Below, piece by piece: positions 39,301 through 49,919 of a stretch of 64,000 bases of DNA. Positions within the stretch are counted from its first letter, which is position 1; the number at the start of each line of letters is the position of its first letter. A program made the position numbers and the translations under genes. The notes beneath the pieces are model-generated. The model made no database searches and was not told the DNA's origin. It saw nothing but the letters and a program-made list of their open reading frames with translations. This DNA is from Symsagittifera roscoffensis (taxonomy: Eukaryota > Xenacoelomorpha > Acoela > Convolutidae), in NCBI RefSeq assembly GCF_963678635.1, contig NC_087069.1, positions 45,881,951-45,945,950 of the forward strand. The letters run 5' to 3'.

Positions 39301-39510
39301 GAGCTTAAAACAGATTTTGGATTTTTTTAAACGAATAACTTGTTTTAAAAATTTTCGTTTGAAATTCAATACTAATAAAATAATTTGGTAGAAAAAAAAC
39401 TGTATCAAACAAATTATCAAATAAAAGTCTACGACGAACTAACTTCAAATAAATTTAACTCAAAAGTTGTATTGTATCTAAAGTTTTACCTAATTTTTAA
39501 AATGATAAGG
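36305..39510. repeat. Diverged plus-arm copy E
   Basis: A clearly older copy of the distal plus arm (A 7240 onward plus the outer extension). Landmarks are shared with D at 36421 (GTGCAGTCAGTTGTTGACTC), 36828, 37200, 37600 and 38800-39510. The unit end GATTTGTTTCTCCAAAAATA (39270) matches 36062. It lacks the minus arm, spacer, PolB remnant and hairpin. Short open frames such as 36675-36887 are decayed. Confidence 0.75.
37743..38345 (+). repeat. Three iterations of the about 285-bp sub-repeat
   Basis: The motif (GTGATGAAACT / GTACTAAAACTG / GCACTGATACTG followed by AATGAATCTTG-like sequence and GTTGAAA or GCTGAAA) stands at about 37746, 38034 and 38316. TTCAGAACATTTTCTACC-like sequence lies upstream each time. 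Intervening sequence is diverged, but the spacing is regular. Confidence 0.6.
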
Positions 39511-41190
39511 ATAAAAATTATATTAAAATCAATTGATATCCTTTATTTGGAATTTTGCGTGTTTACCCTGAAGCTATAGTATTCAACCAAAACTCAAGCA
39601 ACAATTTTGAGTTCTCAAAATCTTCTAAAAATAAATTTTATCTTAAATTATCTCCAAGTCAATTTTATCAATGATTGAAGCTTCGTTTTTTATTAATCTA
39701 TTATCTTTGATTTTCTTACATTTTGAATGAATTTTTCTTTTTTCTCATGCATAGTAACAACCACAAATTACAATAAGTTTTGAGAATTTTCAACAAAAAA
39801 TTGATTTGCTTATCAATCATTTTTTTTTGATAAAAATCAGAAAGTGTTGATAAAAAAACTGTAAGAATTTTTTTTTCACGAACAAAGTTTTTTTTTGAAA
39901 ACTATTAATTAACCTAACTTCCCTAATGATTTGTGATTTTGGAATCTTGATGAAGTGTGTAATCTCTGCAAAGCCATAAAACTAAAAATTTTCTACAAAG
40001 TTCTCTAAATTTTTTCGTTGGTTAATAAATTTGAGGGTATCATAGTGACAAACATGGAGAGGCTTGTAAGGAAAGTTTTCATTTGCGTAAGCATACAAAT
40101 ATCTGACAAAGCTGTTTCAAGACGCAAATTTTACCGTGGCTCTTGTTATTTTTTCATTTAAAACAAAACAACTATCTTAATCAGAGTGCCCCAAACAATT
40201 AGAAACTAAATATCTGATTTTTGTGCCAAAAGTGGCCGTGTTGACCCAAAGATACTTTTCTTAGAAAATTTCTTTCAATAATTTTACAAATTCTTAAAAA
40301 ATTCGGCTCTAAGAAATTTTGAGAAAACCAACTTTCTCTCTAGAAAATTTTCTTAAACAAGAGCATTTAAAAGAAAGTTGCATGATAAAATCAAGTCATT
40401 GTTTCGAATACTTTTTATATCCAGAAGTGAAGTTTTCCGCTGTTGTAGAGTACAATTGTGTCTACCTGATGAGGATATTGAACTAATTAGCTAAATTGCT
40501 AAATGAGTTGACCTAAACTATTTGCCTTTTGCACAATAACCAGATTGCAACATTCTATAAAACAATTCTAAAACCCACACATACAACACGTCTTAGGCTA
40601 TATGGCATAAGGCTGTTTAACTGACCTCAGAATGATTTCATTCAACCGCCAAAAAATATGGGACTAAATACTTGAAGATGAAATTTTTGATCACTGTGAG
40701 GAAATGTCATTTGTGCGTTCTGAACCACTTAAATCTACAATCGTTCTTGAATCTTAATCTTAACTCAACCGCTTAAAACTCACTGCTGATTCCGAAAATT
40801 CAGCGTTGAGTTAGCGATGATTCAAGGCTAATTCAGAACTGAGATTTATAGCGCTGATATTTTTGGCGCAGAACTGAGATCTGAAAGAAGCCAAAATGTA
40901 AGGAGATTTAGCCTTTTGTCAAGTATGCGCAAATTTCTCACTATGCTTTTTAAGACCAACATTTAGTACAACACTATAGTTGAAGGGTTCAAAAAAGCCA
41001 AGTCACTTCAAAAAGAACGTCTAGATCTCTGAAGTTGCTAAAAAATTGAAAAATACCATTCAGAAACCAGCCCCTGTATTTTTCAATCAAGTTTTGCAAG
41101 TTTATTCTGCGAAGTTTTTATGAAATTTCTACGCAACTCATCAGAAGAGGCGAAAACTTTTGAGTACTAAAGGTTGACCAATTTGTTTTG
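39511..41190. other. AT-rich interval, nothing recognised
   Basis: No open frame above 65 codons has any protein-like character, and no tandem repeat was seen. It marks the end of the palindromic array. Confidence 0.6.
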
Positions 41191-41199
41191 TACAGCCCG

Positions 41200-41612
41200 G
41201 GCAGAGGTCGCGAAGGGATTTCTCGATCGCGAAGTCGCGCAGAACATATGTTTCCTGGGTCGCGCGAGGTCGCGCAAACCTTCTTGGTTGCGCAAAACTG
41301 CAAAACTACTTTAGTGAGATGCACAAATTGCAACATTGTCTCGCAAAACTTTTCAATCGTTCAAAGTTACATACCCATTTTGAGTCGCTATGGTCACAAC
41401 ATACTTTTTTTGTGTCATGCATAGTTGCAACATAAATTTTTTGGGTCGCCCAAAGTCGCGACATATCTTTTTTGGGTTGCAATGGTCGCAACATACCTAA
41501 TTTGGGTCGTGCAAATTCGCAACATATCTTTTTTGGGCAGCGCAAAGTCGCAACATACCCATCTTGAGTCGCAATCGTCGCAACATACCTAATTTGGGCT
41601 GGCATGGTCGTA
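41200..41612. repeat. 31-bp minisatellite (GGTCGC...GTCGCAACATA)
   Basis: Degenerate tandem repeats with a period near 31 bp. The clearest eight or so units run from 41370 to 41612, each with a GGGTCGC-like and a GTCGCAACATA-like word. Looser, GC-rich versions (GTCGCGCAGAACATATG) reach back to about 41200. The Cys-rich open frame on the other strand is a product of the repeat. Confidence 0.75.
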
Positions 41613-41945
41613 ACATAAGTCCCCGACCTCGGTGCGGTGCGGGAACTGTATCAATTTACAATTTCATTTTAAACACTTTTGGAATCAAGTTTAAAATGTA
41701 CAATTTAGATTTTTGAATTTTTACATGAAGACCATTTATCCACGGGGGAAAGGAACAACACAAGAGCTGTACAACTCATCACGGCGAATCGCTGTTGTGC
41801 CCCTGTTTAAGAACTACATGCAATTTTTTTGGTTATTTTTCTGGGCTGGGTAATGTTGCTTCACCCTCAAGCAACGAGCACGGATCATGGTGGGCCTCCA
41901 ACATCCGACCATTCGGTTAAGAGGCGGAGACGTAAGTAGCATAGC

Positions 41946-42127
41946 TAATTTACACTGGGATCGGGGGGGGGGGGTGATCCCTACAGGGATCATTGGGTAT
42001 TGAGATCCCAACGTAAATTTTGAGATCCCATGTAAAAGTACTGATCCCATGTAAAAGTACTGATCCCATGTAAAATTTTTCATGATCCCAAAAATGATCC
42101 CACAAATTTGATCCCAATGTACAATTT
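41946..42127. repeat. GATCCCA repeat/fold-back patch
   Basis: At least eight GATCCCA or TGGGATC words, including two adjacent copies of TGATCCCATGTAAAAGTAC (about 42022-42060). The ends are inverted: AATTTACACTGGGATC at the left and GATCCCAATGTACAATT at the right. A run of G follows the left end. It could be a small inverted-repeat transposon. Confidence 0.6.
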
Positions 42128-42590
42128 TTTAAACCAATGATCCTGAATGTAAATTTTTGTTAGGATGATAGCTAAATCGTCCAAATGCCCAGACGGTGTA
42201 TTTCGTTCTTTTTGTGCATGCACCAAATTGGAGTGGTATATAAAGTGGTTATAGCGATTAGTTTCATGCATGGTATATGAAAGACGCTTGATTTCTGCAC
42301 CGAATATGTTTGAAATATATGTATAGAACCATCTTGAAATTTTTATGTATTACTATAGACTGGTTTCTGTAAACGTCTATGTCAAGTACTTTCAGGAAGA
42401 AACTGTTGAAGAATTAAACGGAAAACATACGTTTCAAGGTTAAATTGAATTTTGTAAACTTTCGGTTCAAATATAACACCAATTCTAACACGCACACTGG
42501 TACACATAAAAACATAAAACATGTCTTAAACGCTGTTACTCTTTACTGCACAATATTTTACACACTATCACATTAACAAATATTTTTTTC

Positions 42591-43166
42591 TTATTTCCTG
42601 CGAAAACGTTTTGGTTGCGTTGGCACATCTTCAACGGCTTCACGATCTAGAAAAGAAATATCCGACGATTCTGAAGACGATTCTGCAGAAGTTTCAGCAC
42701 TCAAATCGGCAATATCGTCACTGTCAAGTTCACTCTCGTTTATCTGATCGAGACGTGCAAAACCAGGATCCGGAGTCTGGAATCCTATTTCATTTGAGGC
42801 TGTTAACATAAGATCGAACAATGAACGATGTACATGTGATTGACTTGTGCTGGGGTCAATGAAGCTATCTTGACTATCGTATTGCACATCTTGCGTATAA
42901 TCCCAGTCTTTTTGTGTTTGATCAAGTTCTTGCGACATACCATCTAGTATATTCTCTTGATCCCATTCTATTGGTGCGCCATTGTCTTCAAAATGAGCAA
43001 CCCATGCATCTAGATCGTCATCATCATCACTATCTCGATCTAACGTTTCATCGTTCACACTATCGGTATGAAATGTAGAGCTGTTATTACCACGACGACT
43101 ATCGTTTGAAGGCGGTTCTGAAGACTCGATGTAATCATATGGCAACGTGGAAATGCCATCATCCAA
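42591..43166 (-). CDS. Unidentified acidic open frame with basic tail (partial)
   Basis: A 191-codon frame with no ATG near its 5' end; it opens two codons after a stop, at a TTG. It is very rich in Asp, Glu and Ser (DSDDDDDLDAW, ESSSESSDISF) and ends in the basic PKRFRRK, which could act as a nuclear localisation signal. The low complexity argues for a disordered region. It may be the last exon of a gene whose upstream exons are lost or lie to the right, or a gene of the neighbouring virus-like element. I do not recognise the family. Confidence 0.45.
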   Translation of the reverse strand: MDDGISTLPYDYIESSEPPSNDSRRGNNSSTFHTDSVNDETLDRDSDDDDDLDAWVAHFEDNGAPIEWDQENILDGMSQELDQTQKDWDYTQDVQYDSQDSFIDPSTSQSHVHRSLFDLMLTASNEIGFQTPDPGFARLDQINESELDSDDIADLSAETSAESSSESSDISFLDREAVEDVPTQPKRFRRK

Positions 43167-43394
43167 TATCTACCGTTTATCGTCGAACGATGACAATGCT
43201 ATCTTATTCGTACGAACAGTATTCAGAACATGACGGTCAGATGCAATTCTGGTGTTTTCAGCTCGATAGAGACTACCCATCTCAAGAGTTTCTTCAAACC
43301 TCCGATGAGTAAGAAGATTTTGAGTTGCCCTGGAAATGCCTTTAGCTGAAAGCTTACGATGATCTATATAAAATGAATAAATGATTACTAATCG

Positions 43395-43762
43395 TTAATA
43401 CATTGAAATTTTTTTTCGAAAAAAAATTTTTCCCCAAATTTTCGACAAATTTTTTTCGAAAAAATTTTTTTCCCAAATTTTCGACAAATTTTTTTTCGAA
43501 AAAAAATTTTTTACCAAATTTTTTTTTCGACAAATTTTTTTTCGAAAAATATTTTTTTTTCCGAAATTTTTTTTCACTCAAATTTTAGACAAAATTTTTT
43601 TACAAAAAAAAAATTTTCTGCCAATTTTTTCAGACAATTTTTTCATAAAAAAAAAAATTTCCCAAATTTTGGAGAAAAAAAATTTTCTCGAAAATTTTTG
43701 GTTTTGCCCAATTTTTTTTGTCGACAAATTGAAAAAAATGCTAATTTTTTCGACAAAATTTG
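43395..43762. repeat. AT-rich palindromic tandem tract
   Basis: Repeats of AAATTTTTTTCGAAAAAAA and CCCAAATTTTCGACAAATTT with a loose period of about 40-55 bp. TTCGAA centres make each unit self-complementary. It sits directly after the last recognisable part of the polymerase frame, where the C-terminal part of that gene should be. Confidence 0.8.
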
Positions 43763-43779
43763 ATGAGTAATTGAAAGTA

Positions 43780-46700
43780 TTAACTTAGAGAGACGATTGA
43801 GTATAACTTGGGTTTTAAAGCAATGAAGTCCGTGATGGTGTCGGCTGGGAACTCATCTTTGTATTTGAGAACTGTCAGTTTGTTTTGCTTGTTAAACAGG
43901 GGATGGTTTTCGGGATAATTTGAGAAATCGAAAACGTCAATAATGTTGGATTTGTTTTTCAAAATTTCGTAAGAATCTGCATTCTTTTCGGTTTCTATTT
44001 CGTAAAACAAAATATCGGTATCGGAGTAAAGCAATCGACACTCAAAGTTTGGTTTCATAATTTCATAGTGAAACCGATACATTTCAAATTTAGCGATTTC
44101 AAGCACGCATGCTCCTACTATGGTAGGTACATTCCAATTAATGACTCGTGGTGCTGACGTCAATGCCGCTAAATCATCACCAAATATTTTAAATGTCTTG
44201 AAGTCAAAAGCAGAAATTTGTTGCATTGTTTCTTCAGCGTTATGTACAATATTAACCTTCACTCTTTTTCTTTTCGATTCGCATGTTTTTCCATATGCAG
44301 AATTATTCAAAAATTTGTACAGGGCTTCTTCAAATTTGTTTCTTGCAGCTTTCCTTTTGTTTGTGTTTAGGGTTATATAGGGTTCTAATCATAGTTCTTG
44401 CTTGAACTTTAAAACTCTATGTACTTTCGTTATTTACAAACCCAACCGAACATAGAGTTGTAAGAGTTTGTAATGCACTGTATAATTACTCTTGTTATGC
44501 AATGTCTGAAGCAGTTTTTTTACTTTGCCAGGAGCAACTCGATTATTATCATTGCTTTTCATTTGTTCTGCCAGATCTCGTTGGTAGTCACTTAACCACT
44601 CCTCTGGGACCACTTCTTTGGTTGGTGCTAAAAGATAGTCTCGATGGGATTCATGAATTTCTTGAGGGCACTCGAGATCTACTTCAAGAATGAAACCAAT
44701 ATCTGAATCTTCTGGAGTAGCCAATATTTCATCAAGGCTCGTTTCACTGCTTGTACTAACTTCACCGTCTTCCTTAACATGGATTAACTCAAAGTCCCGT
44801 GCTGGTAATTTATGCATTTGCATAACACCTCCATATAGATTATTTGCATCCAACATGATGCCATAACTTGTTTTTTCTTGAGGGTTGTACTTTTCATTCA
44901 TATACGGGTTGTTTGCTTTGAAATTTCTTTTTTCAAAAACAGATGCTGTCCCACCTCGCATCATACTTTCCACCATTTCTAAATGCTCTCTTTCCGAAAG
45001 AAGTTCAATATCAGCATTACAGATCCTCTTGAAAGCATCTCCCGCAAGATTCGACGCAGTAAAATGATGCGCGCAATCTAATCCGTAGCTTGCGTGAGTT
45101 ATCGAACGAAACTCTTCAAAAACACATGCGAGAAGAAGAGTATCACATGTGAGATAGAGATTGTGATATTGCTCTAAGTTTATGCAATTGAATTTATCGA
45201 AGACTGTTTGAGCATGTTTTAAATCTTCTTCACTAACACTGATTTTTCCTCCTTCTAATGAGTTTCCCCATGCACTGAGTGGTGGCAGATTTTGTTCATC
45301 AAACTTGAATCGATTTGACATATAGGATTAATGGTAAAAACCTTTCCTCTTTAGAAGTGCGCGAGAGCTCTCATCAGCTTGTTTGAAGTGTTCATCTAGT
45401 ATAGAGAACTTATCAGCTGGTAAATTATCAACAAGTTTTTGTAACGAAGAATTCAAAAATTTACATAAGTCTATGAATCGCATGTATTCATAGACATTTT
45501 GCTTAACACCATTTGCTCGTGTGTAAGTGTCAACCAATACACCAATGCTTAGTGAGATATACTTCTCATCTGTTGCGGGTATGACTTGGATCGTGCTCGT
45601 TGGTTCCAACTCACCCAAAGCCAAATAATTATGGTGAAGATCATAATTTTGTATATTGTGTCCAACAACTGGTGTATATCGCACCTTTCGTCGCGCTAGG
45701 TTACACTTTGAGTGCGCCCACCCTAGGAATTCACCACTGTAGTGACAGTGGTCCAAACATTTTGTTTCATCTTCAACAAACTCTGCTAGGCACAGCCAGC
45801 ATGAGGTGGCTTCATCCTTCTTCAGGATAGATCGATTGCCAATTTAGAGTGTTCGGGTGGTTATTGCATGTAGTTACAGGTTTCAAAAACGATTCGAAAT
45901 TGAAGTAGATAACGACAGGAACAAAACTAACTGCTACATAGTTGTTGAATTTGTATTTATTGCTTCCATCTTCAGCGGATGGCATTTTTATTACTGCAGG
46001 TTCATGTTCTTTGCATGATCTTTCATGCATCTTGTTCGCTTCTTCGCTATAACTTATGTGAAAACAGTTCCGACACAGGCGTATGAAGGTCCGGAATTTA
46101 TAACTTTTGATTTCACATATGAATCTTAACAGGTTAGTTATTAACACGAAATGATGTTTACACGGCTCAAATAACAACAAAAGATCCATACTGAATGTAT
46201 CTTCAGACTCATTTTTTGATATCAACATAGGCACCAAGTCTCCTTTTTCATAAAGAAACACATTGACACGAACTTTGTTCAAACGTTCAAATTCGGGTAT
46301 ATCTCTGAAACTCATTGGGGTTGGAAACTCACCGATTGGTTTTTTGGCGTTGCTCGTTCAGTAAGTTGCAGGGCATGTTTTTTCAGCAGCTGGATCTTTG
46401 TATCTTCCAACAAATAAATTCAAACGATAATAAAGGTGATAAGCAGCAGTAAAACAAAGATTAAAACAGTCATGGTCACCATGGTTGCGAATATTAATTA
46501 AATGACTGGATTTTGCAATTTTTAATGGTAATGTTATATGTGATGACCCTCGAATGGGGTTGATTTTACCAAATTTGATAAACAATCTAACCACTTGTTG
46601 TAAAACACATCCGCTTCCGTGTGAAGCAAATGAATGAAGTACCGATTGCATTCTATCGACCATTTCATAAAACGTTCCATCCGCAAGTCCGTCGGATAGA

Positions 46701-47315
46701 ACCGGAACCATAACGGAATTAACATAATGTCAACAAGCTCATTTTGAGTGGGGTTGTTCAGATCTTCGTCATTGATCTCTGACGGTTTTTGTAAACTCAA
46801 ATTTAATGAAAATTGAACTTTTTGGGGCCATTGGAAACCGTTTGCCAAAATCAAGTTTTGGATTTGTTCTTTGTGCTTAGACATAAATTCTAATATATCT
46901 ACACTATCATCACCAGGAATAAGAAAAGTTTTCAGGGTACCATTGAAAGCAGATTCACGTAATTCAATGTCATTCACATTCATGGTTGGGGCAATTGTTT
47001 CGTTTTTGCTGATGGATGCAGTATTGTTACTAGTAGCGACAGGTAAACTATGAAGAGTAATCATATGGTTATTGAGTTCATTGGTAGAAACAAAGCCTAA
47101 ATTACAATATTCACATAAATTGGCTATGCTCTCATGAGTTGAATTAAAATGTTGTTCAAGAGAAGATAACAATAACGATGTGAAAGGGCAATCATTACCC
47201 TTGTAAATTGGAATACCTTTTTCCATAGCATAAAAATTTCGTTCATGTCTGGTTCAGTTAGTTTTAAATGTGAAAAGTATTGACAAAAATTACATTTGTA
47301 TTTTGCAGGATTCAT
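43780..47315 (-). pseudogene. Polinton protein-primed DNA polymerase B, broken
   Basis: Would replicate the transposon from a protein primer. In order on the minus strand: finger-like CNFCQYF near 47300 (ATG at 47313-47315); a C2H2 finger, CEYCNLGFVSTNELNNHMIT (about 47065-47125); the N-terminal Polinton PolB region with GSGCVLQQVVRLF and INIRNHGDHDCF (46358-46711); Exo I as YFNFES (45890-45907); Exo II-like HNIQNYD (about 45640-45660); motif A LDANNLYGG (about 44830-44855); motif B NNSAYGKT (about 44290-44310); motif C YSDTDI (about 44011-44028). The frame changes near 47220, 46700 and 45820. In-frame stops fall at 46358 (TGA) and 45328 (TAA). Stops and a shift interrupt 44310-44434, and the C terminus after KPKLYS is lost. 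Exo I has Asn in place of the catalytic Asp. Confidence 0.88.
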
Positions 47316-47374
47316 TATCAAGTGTTCCAGAGAAATAGAAGTTTGCAAATAAAATTCGTATTTGTACAAAATTT

Positions 47375-47770
47375 CAAATACATAACACAACTTCATGTGA
47401 TTGGATGAATTTGAAAATATGCTACATGTAATCCCGCTCAAATTTGAGTTTAAATGGCAATTCACCGCCCAAATTTGAATTCAATTTAAAAGTCCCGCCA
47501 AAAGTTTTGATTGCCAATAATTTGTAAAATCTAAATACATATTGAATTTATTCGTTATCATGTACAAACTTTCAAATACATAACACGACTTCATGGGATT
47601 GGATGAATATGAAAATATGCTACATGTAATCCCGCTCAAATTTGAGTTTAAACGGCAATCGCCCGCCAAAATTTGAATTCAATTTAAAAGTCCCGCCAAA
47701 AGTTTTGATTGCCAACAATTTGTAAAATCTAATGAAATATTAAGTTTATTCGTTATCATGATCAAATATT
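47375..47770. promoter_or_regulatory. 198-bp tandem duplication with E2F-like sites upstream of PolB
   Basis: Two copies of a 198-bp block (CATAACAC at 47381 and 47579). Each holds TCCCGCCAAAA (47493-47503 and 47691-47701), which on the polymerase strand reads TTTTGGCGGGA, the classic E2F/DP site. The second copy has another, CCCGCCAAAA (47662-47671). Both also carry ATCCCGCTCAAATTTGAG. The block ends 60-100 bp upstream of the first PolB codons, so it is a likely S-phase-responsive promoter. Function is inferred from the motif only. Confidence 0.55.
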
Positions 47771-48800
47771 GTTTCTTCCGATCGGTTTCAGTCCACAAAA
47801 ATCAATTAAAAGAGACGATACATTAATCAAGTTGTTTAACATTAAGAACAATATTCTGAAAAAAAAAACATTTTCGATTTCTTATTACTGGCTTAAACAT
47901 GTGAACTGAATAGACTACAACATGTCTTTTGGTATAAAGACTCACTAACCATCAATGTTGCAAAGTAAAAAGAAAACTCTTTAGACATGGTGAAGACTAA
48001 TTAACCGTGAATAATGTAAAAGAAGAAAAAATATTAATTTCTTAAACAAACCATGTACCTTAAACATTATCAAATATACATTATCATGATGACACTTTCC
48101 CAAACATTTCATCGAAGACTTAACGTCTCTCACTTAGGTCATATTCTTACTATCCATAGAGCAATTTATATGTTTCCGCAAAAAAAAATAGAAACAAAAC
48201 TTGGAAAAAATTTATAAAATTTGTACAAAAAAATGATGATCTCCCAAACTAGATGTTGTACAGTGTCGGCACCCTAGCTCAAAAATGTCCAGCTTGCCGA
48301 GAGAAGCAATATGAGTGGTCGGAAGACTATTTTCGGACCGTGTAACAAAAAGTTAGAAAATTGATATAGGATGAGGCTTTTCGAAAATGAAATGTCTGTA
48401 TCTCTTCAGTGGATGGTCTGAACATAGTCGTGCAATATATCAAAATACTGCTCACGACCAGTTAATTAATTTTGATCAGAGGTCTAAAGACTATAGGATC
48501 TCAAGTTTACGAGATAACAATTTTCAACATTTTTCCGAGATTTTAAAAATCAAGTTCTTTTTTGTATTTTGATTGAAGACTTGTCGAACATTCGGTTATA
48601 AAATGACTTATTATGCTCTCCTTTTCCTAGCAACTTGATAAGTGAAGCATTAAGAGGCTGAGAATTTTAATTTACAAAATGTTTATACATGAGGACATCA
48701 AATAAAATCTATTAAATATCAATCTGAGTTTCAAGTTTAAATCTTTATACACAATAAAACCAAATTAAAATCAATCAAACGCAACAACAGTTCAATAAAG
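47771..48800. other. AT-rich interval, no gene recognised
   Basis: About 1 kb between the polymerase upstream region and the 3' end of the gene at 48801. A 61-codon frame at 48387-48572 has no protein-like features. Nothing else is recognisable. Confidence 0.5.
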
Positions 48801-49466
48801 TTAAATAAGATCTAAATACTCATGAGCTTTTTCTAGTGTTGTTATTTTTCTCTTTTTCTTTGGTGCAAGGCATAGAGAAGGAGTCAGATTTTCCTTGTGA
48901 TTACTCACTGTCGCTTCGGGGGTGCGAGTTGCAGTTGAAGAATCTGGTTCATCAAGCCATGGTGACACTGTAGGAGAAGGATGAGCTTTCGGCGTAACTA
49001 ATAATGGTGATTCAATCTGTTCTATTCGCCATAAGCGATCAAAAAATTCAATTTCTTCAAAGTATTCTAACTGGTTTTCACACATCGGAGTAACATCACA
49101 ATCGTATTTATACAAATTTTTTTTTACTGGTTTTGATAAAGTTGAAATATCAACCTGAAGAGCAAGAGGCTCGTCATGATCCTTATATTTACCAGAATTT
49201 GTAAGGTAACTCAAATACTTTATATTCAGTTCTTCGTCCTCCTTTGGCTTTTTTAAGGAAAGTTTACTGAATAAATGTAGGAAATTTTTGGGAATCATAA
49301 TGTGATGTGTACAAGTCCACTCATCAAAATTGAAAATTTTTTTTTCGTTAATTATTGCTACAAAATTACCGTGAACAGTTTCATAAAAAATGGTTCTTTC
49401 GTGATTGGAATATCCGGCAATAAGATAACAAGGCAGTTTTGAAGAAAAGTTGAAAGAAAAAGACAA
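48801..49466 (-). CDS. Unidentified Polinton gene, C-terminal part
   Basis: A 221-codon frame rich in Lys, Glu and aromatic residues. It has a Ser/Pro/Thr-rich stretch (SPTVSPWLDEPDSSTATRTP, about residues 164-183) and then a strong nuclear localisation signal, PKKKRKI, near the end (about residues 203-209). It overlaps the upstream frame at 49358-49771 in another register, so the two are probably one gene joined by an intron or split by a frameshift near 49470. A nuclear DNA-binding or replication role would fit the tail, but I do not recognise the family. Confidence 0.55.
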   Translation of the reverse strand: MSFSFNFSSKLPCYLIAGYSNHERTIFYETVHGNFVAIINEKKIFNFDEWTCTHHIMIPKNFLHLFSKLSLKKPKEDEELNIKYLSYLTNSGKYKDHDEPLALQVDISTLSKPVKKNLYKYDCDVTPMCENQLEYFEEIEFFDRLWRIEQIESPLLVTPKAHPSPTVSPWLDEPDSSTATRTPEATVSNHKENLTPSLCLAPKKKRKITTLEKAHEYLDLI

Positions 49467-49771
49467 ACGTAACGCGGAGAGAAAAGAAACTGAAATGAAT
49501 TGTGAAAACGCCTCAAGAGATTAAAATAGGGATTGGTTCTTCTAAAATTAGAAATTTCAAGACCTGCTATGTAGTTTTTGATTAGTTTAATAAGGGAGGG
49601 CGTGTAAAATATTTTTGTTACCTTGCATGGTATTCTATGTTTATCTAAATTACATTCAAACAAATAGCTTGTATCAAAAACAACGTTTAAACCTTGTGAC
49701 CTTTGACACCCATAGAAATTCTTATCAGTTGTACATGCACAAAATACTAATCCATTTGAACCAAATTGCAA
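49358..49771 (-). CDS. Unidentified Polinton gene, N-terminal part
   Basis: Opens at a TTG with no ATG. The first 90 or so residues (with TDKNFYGCQRSQGLNVVFD) look protein-like; the last 45 are hydrophobic and out of register with the frame at 48801-49466, so coding probably switches frames near 49480. It is divergent from the gene at 49920. Confidence 0.4.
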   Translation of the reverse strand: MQFGSNGLVFCACTTDKNFYGCQRSQGLNVVFDTSYLFECNLDKHRIPCKVTKIFYTPSLIKLIKNYIAGLEISNFRRTNPYFNLLRRFHNSFQFLFSPRYVCLFLSTFLQNCLVILLPDIPITKEPFFMKLFTVIL

Positions 49772-49919
49772 TCCAATATCTTTACGATATAAGGTACATG
49801 TGTATATAATTTAAAATAGATATAACGCTTTCTTTTGCAGACATATACAATCAATCGGAACCATTCATTTCTTTCTATTCAGTTTTAAATCAAGTTACTT
49901 TGAAAATTTACTTGTTACA
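49772..49919. promoter_or_regulatory. Divergent intergenic region
   Basis: The 148 bp between the minus-strand gene and the plus-strand cluster contains GTATATAATTTAAA (about 49802), a TATA-like element, then CTTTCTTTTGCAG (about 49828-49840), which resembles a splice or trans-splice acceptor about 80 bp before the ATG at 49920. It is probably a shared promoter. Confidence 0.4.

Noticed and set aside
1-39510. Array of units as a classical centromeric satellite
   Set aside because: Unit is about 10 kb, internally palindromic, carries gene remnants and has heterogeneous joints, unlike simple satellite monomers.
41306-41605. Cys-rich 99-codon minus-strand frame
   Set aside because: Periodic composition follows the 31-bp minisatellite.
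41200-41612. Regularly spaced repeats as a possible CRISPR-like array
   Set aside because: Repeats are degenerate and contiguous with no unique spacers, in a eukaryotic context.
43354-43588. Phe/Lys-rich frames on both strands
   Set aside because: Low-complexity translation of the AT-rich palindromic tract.
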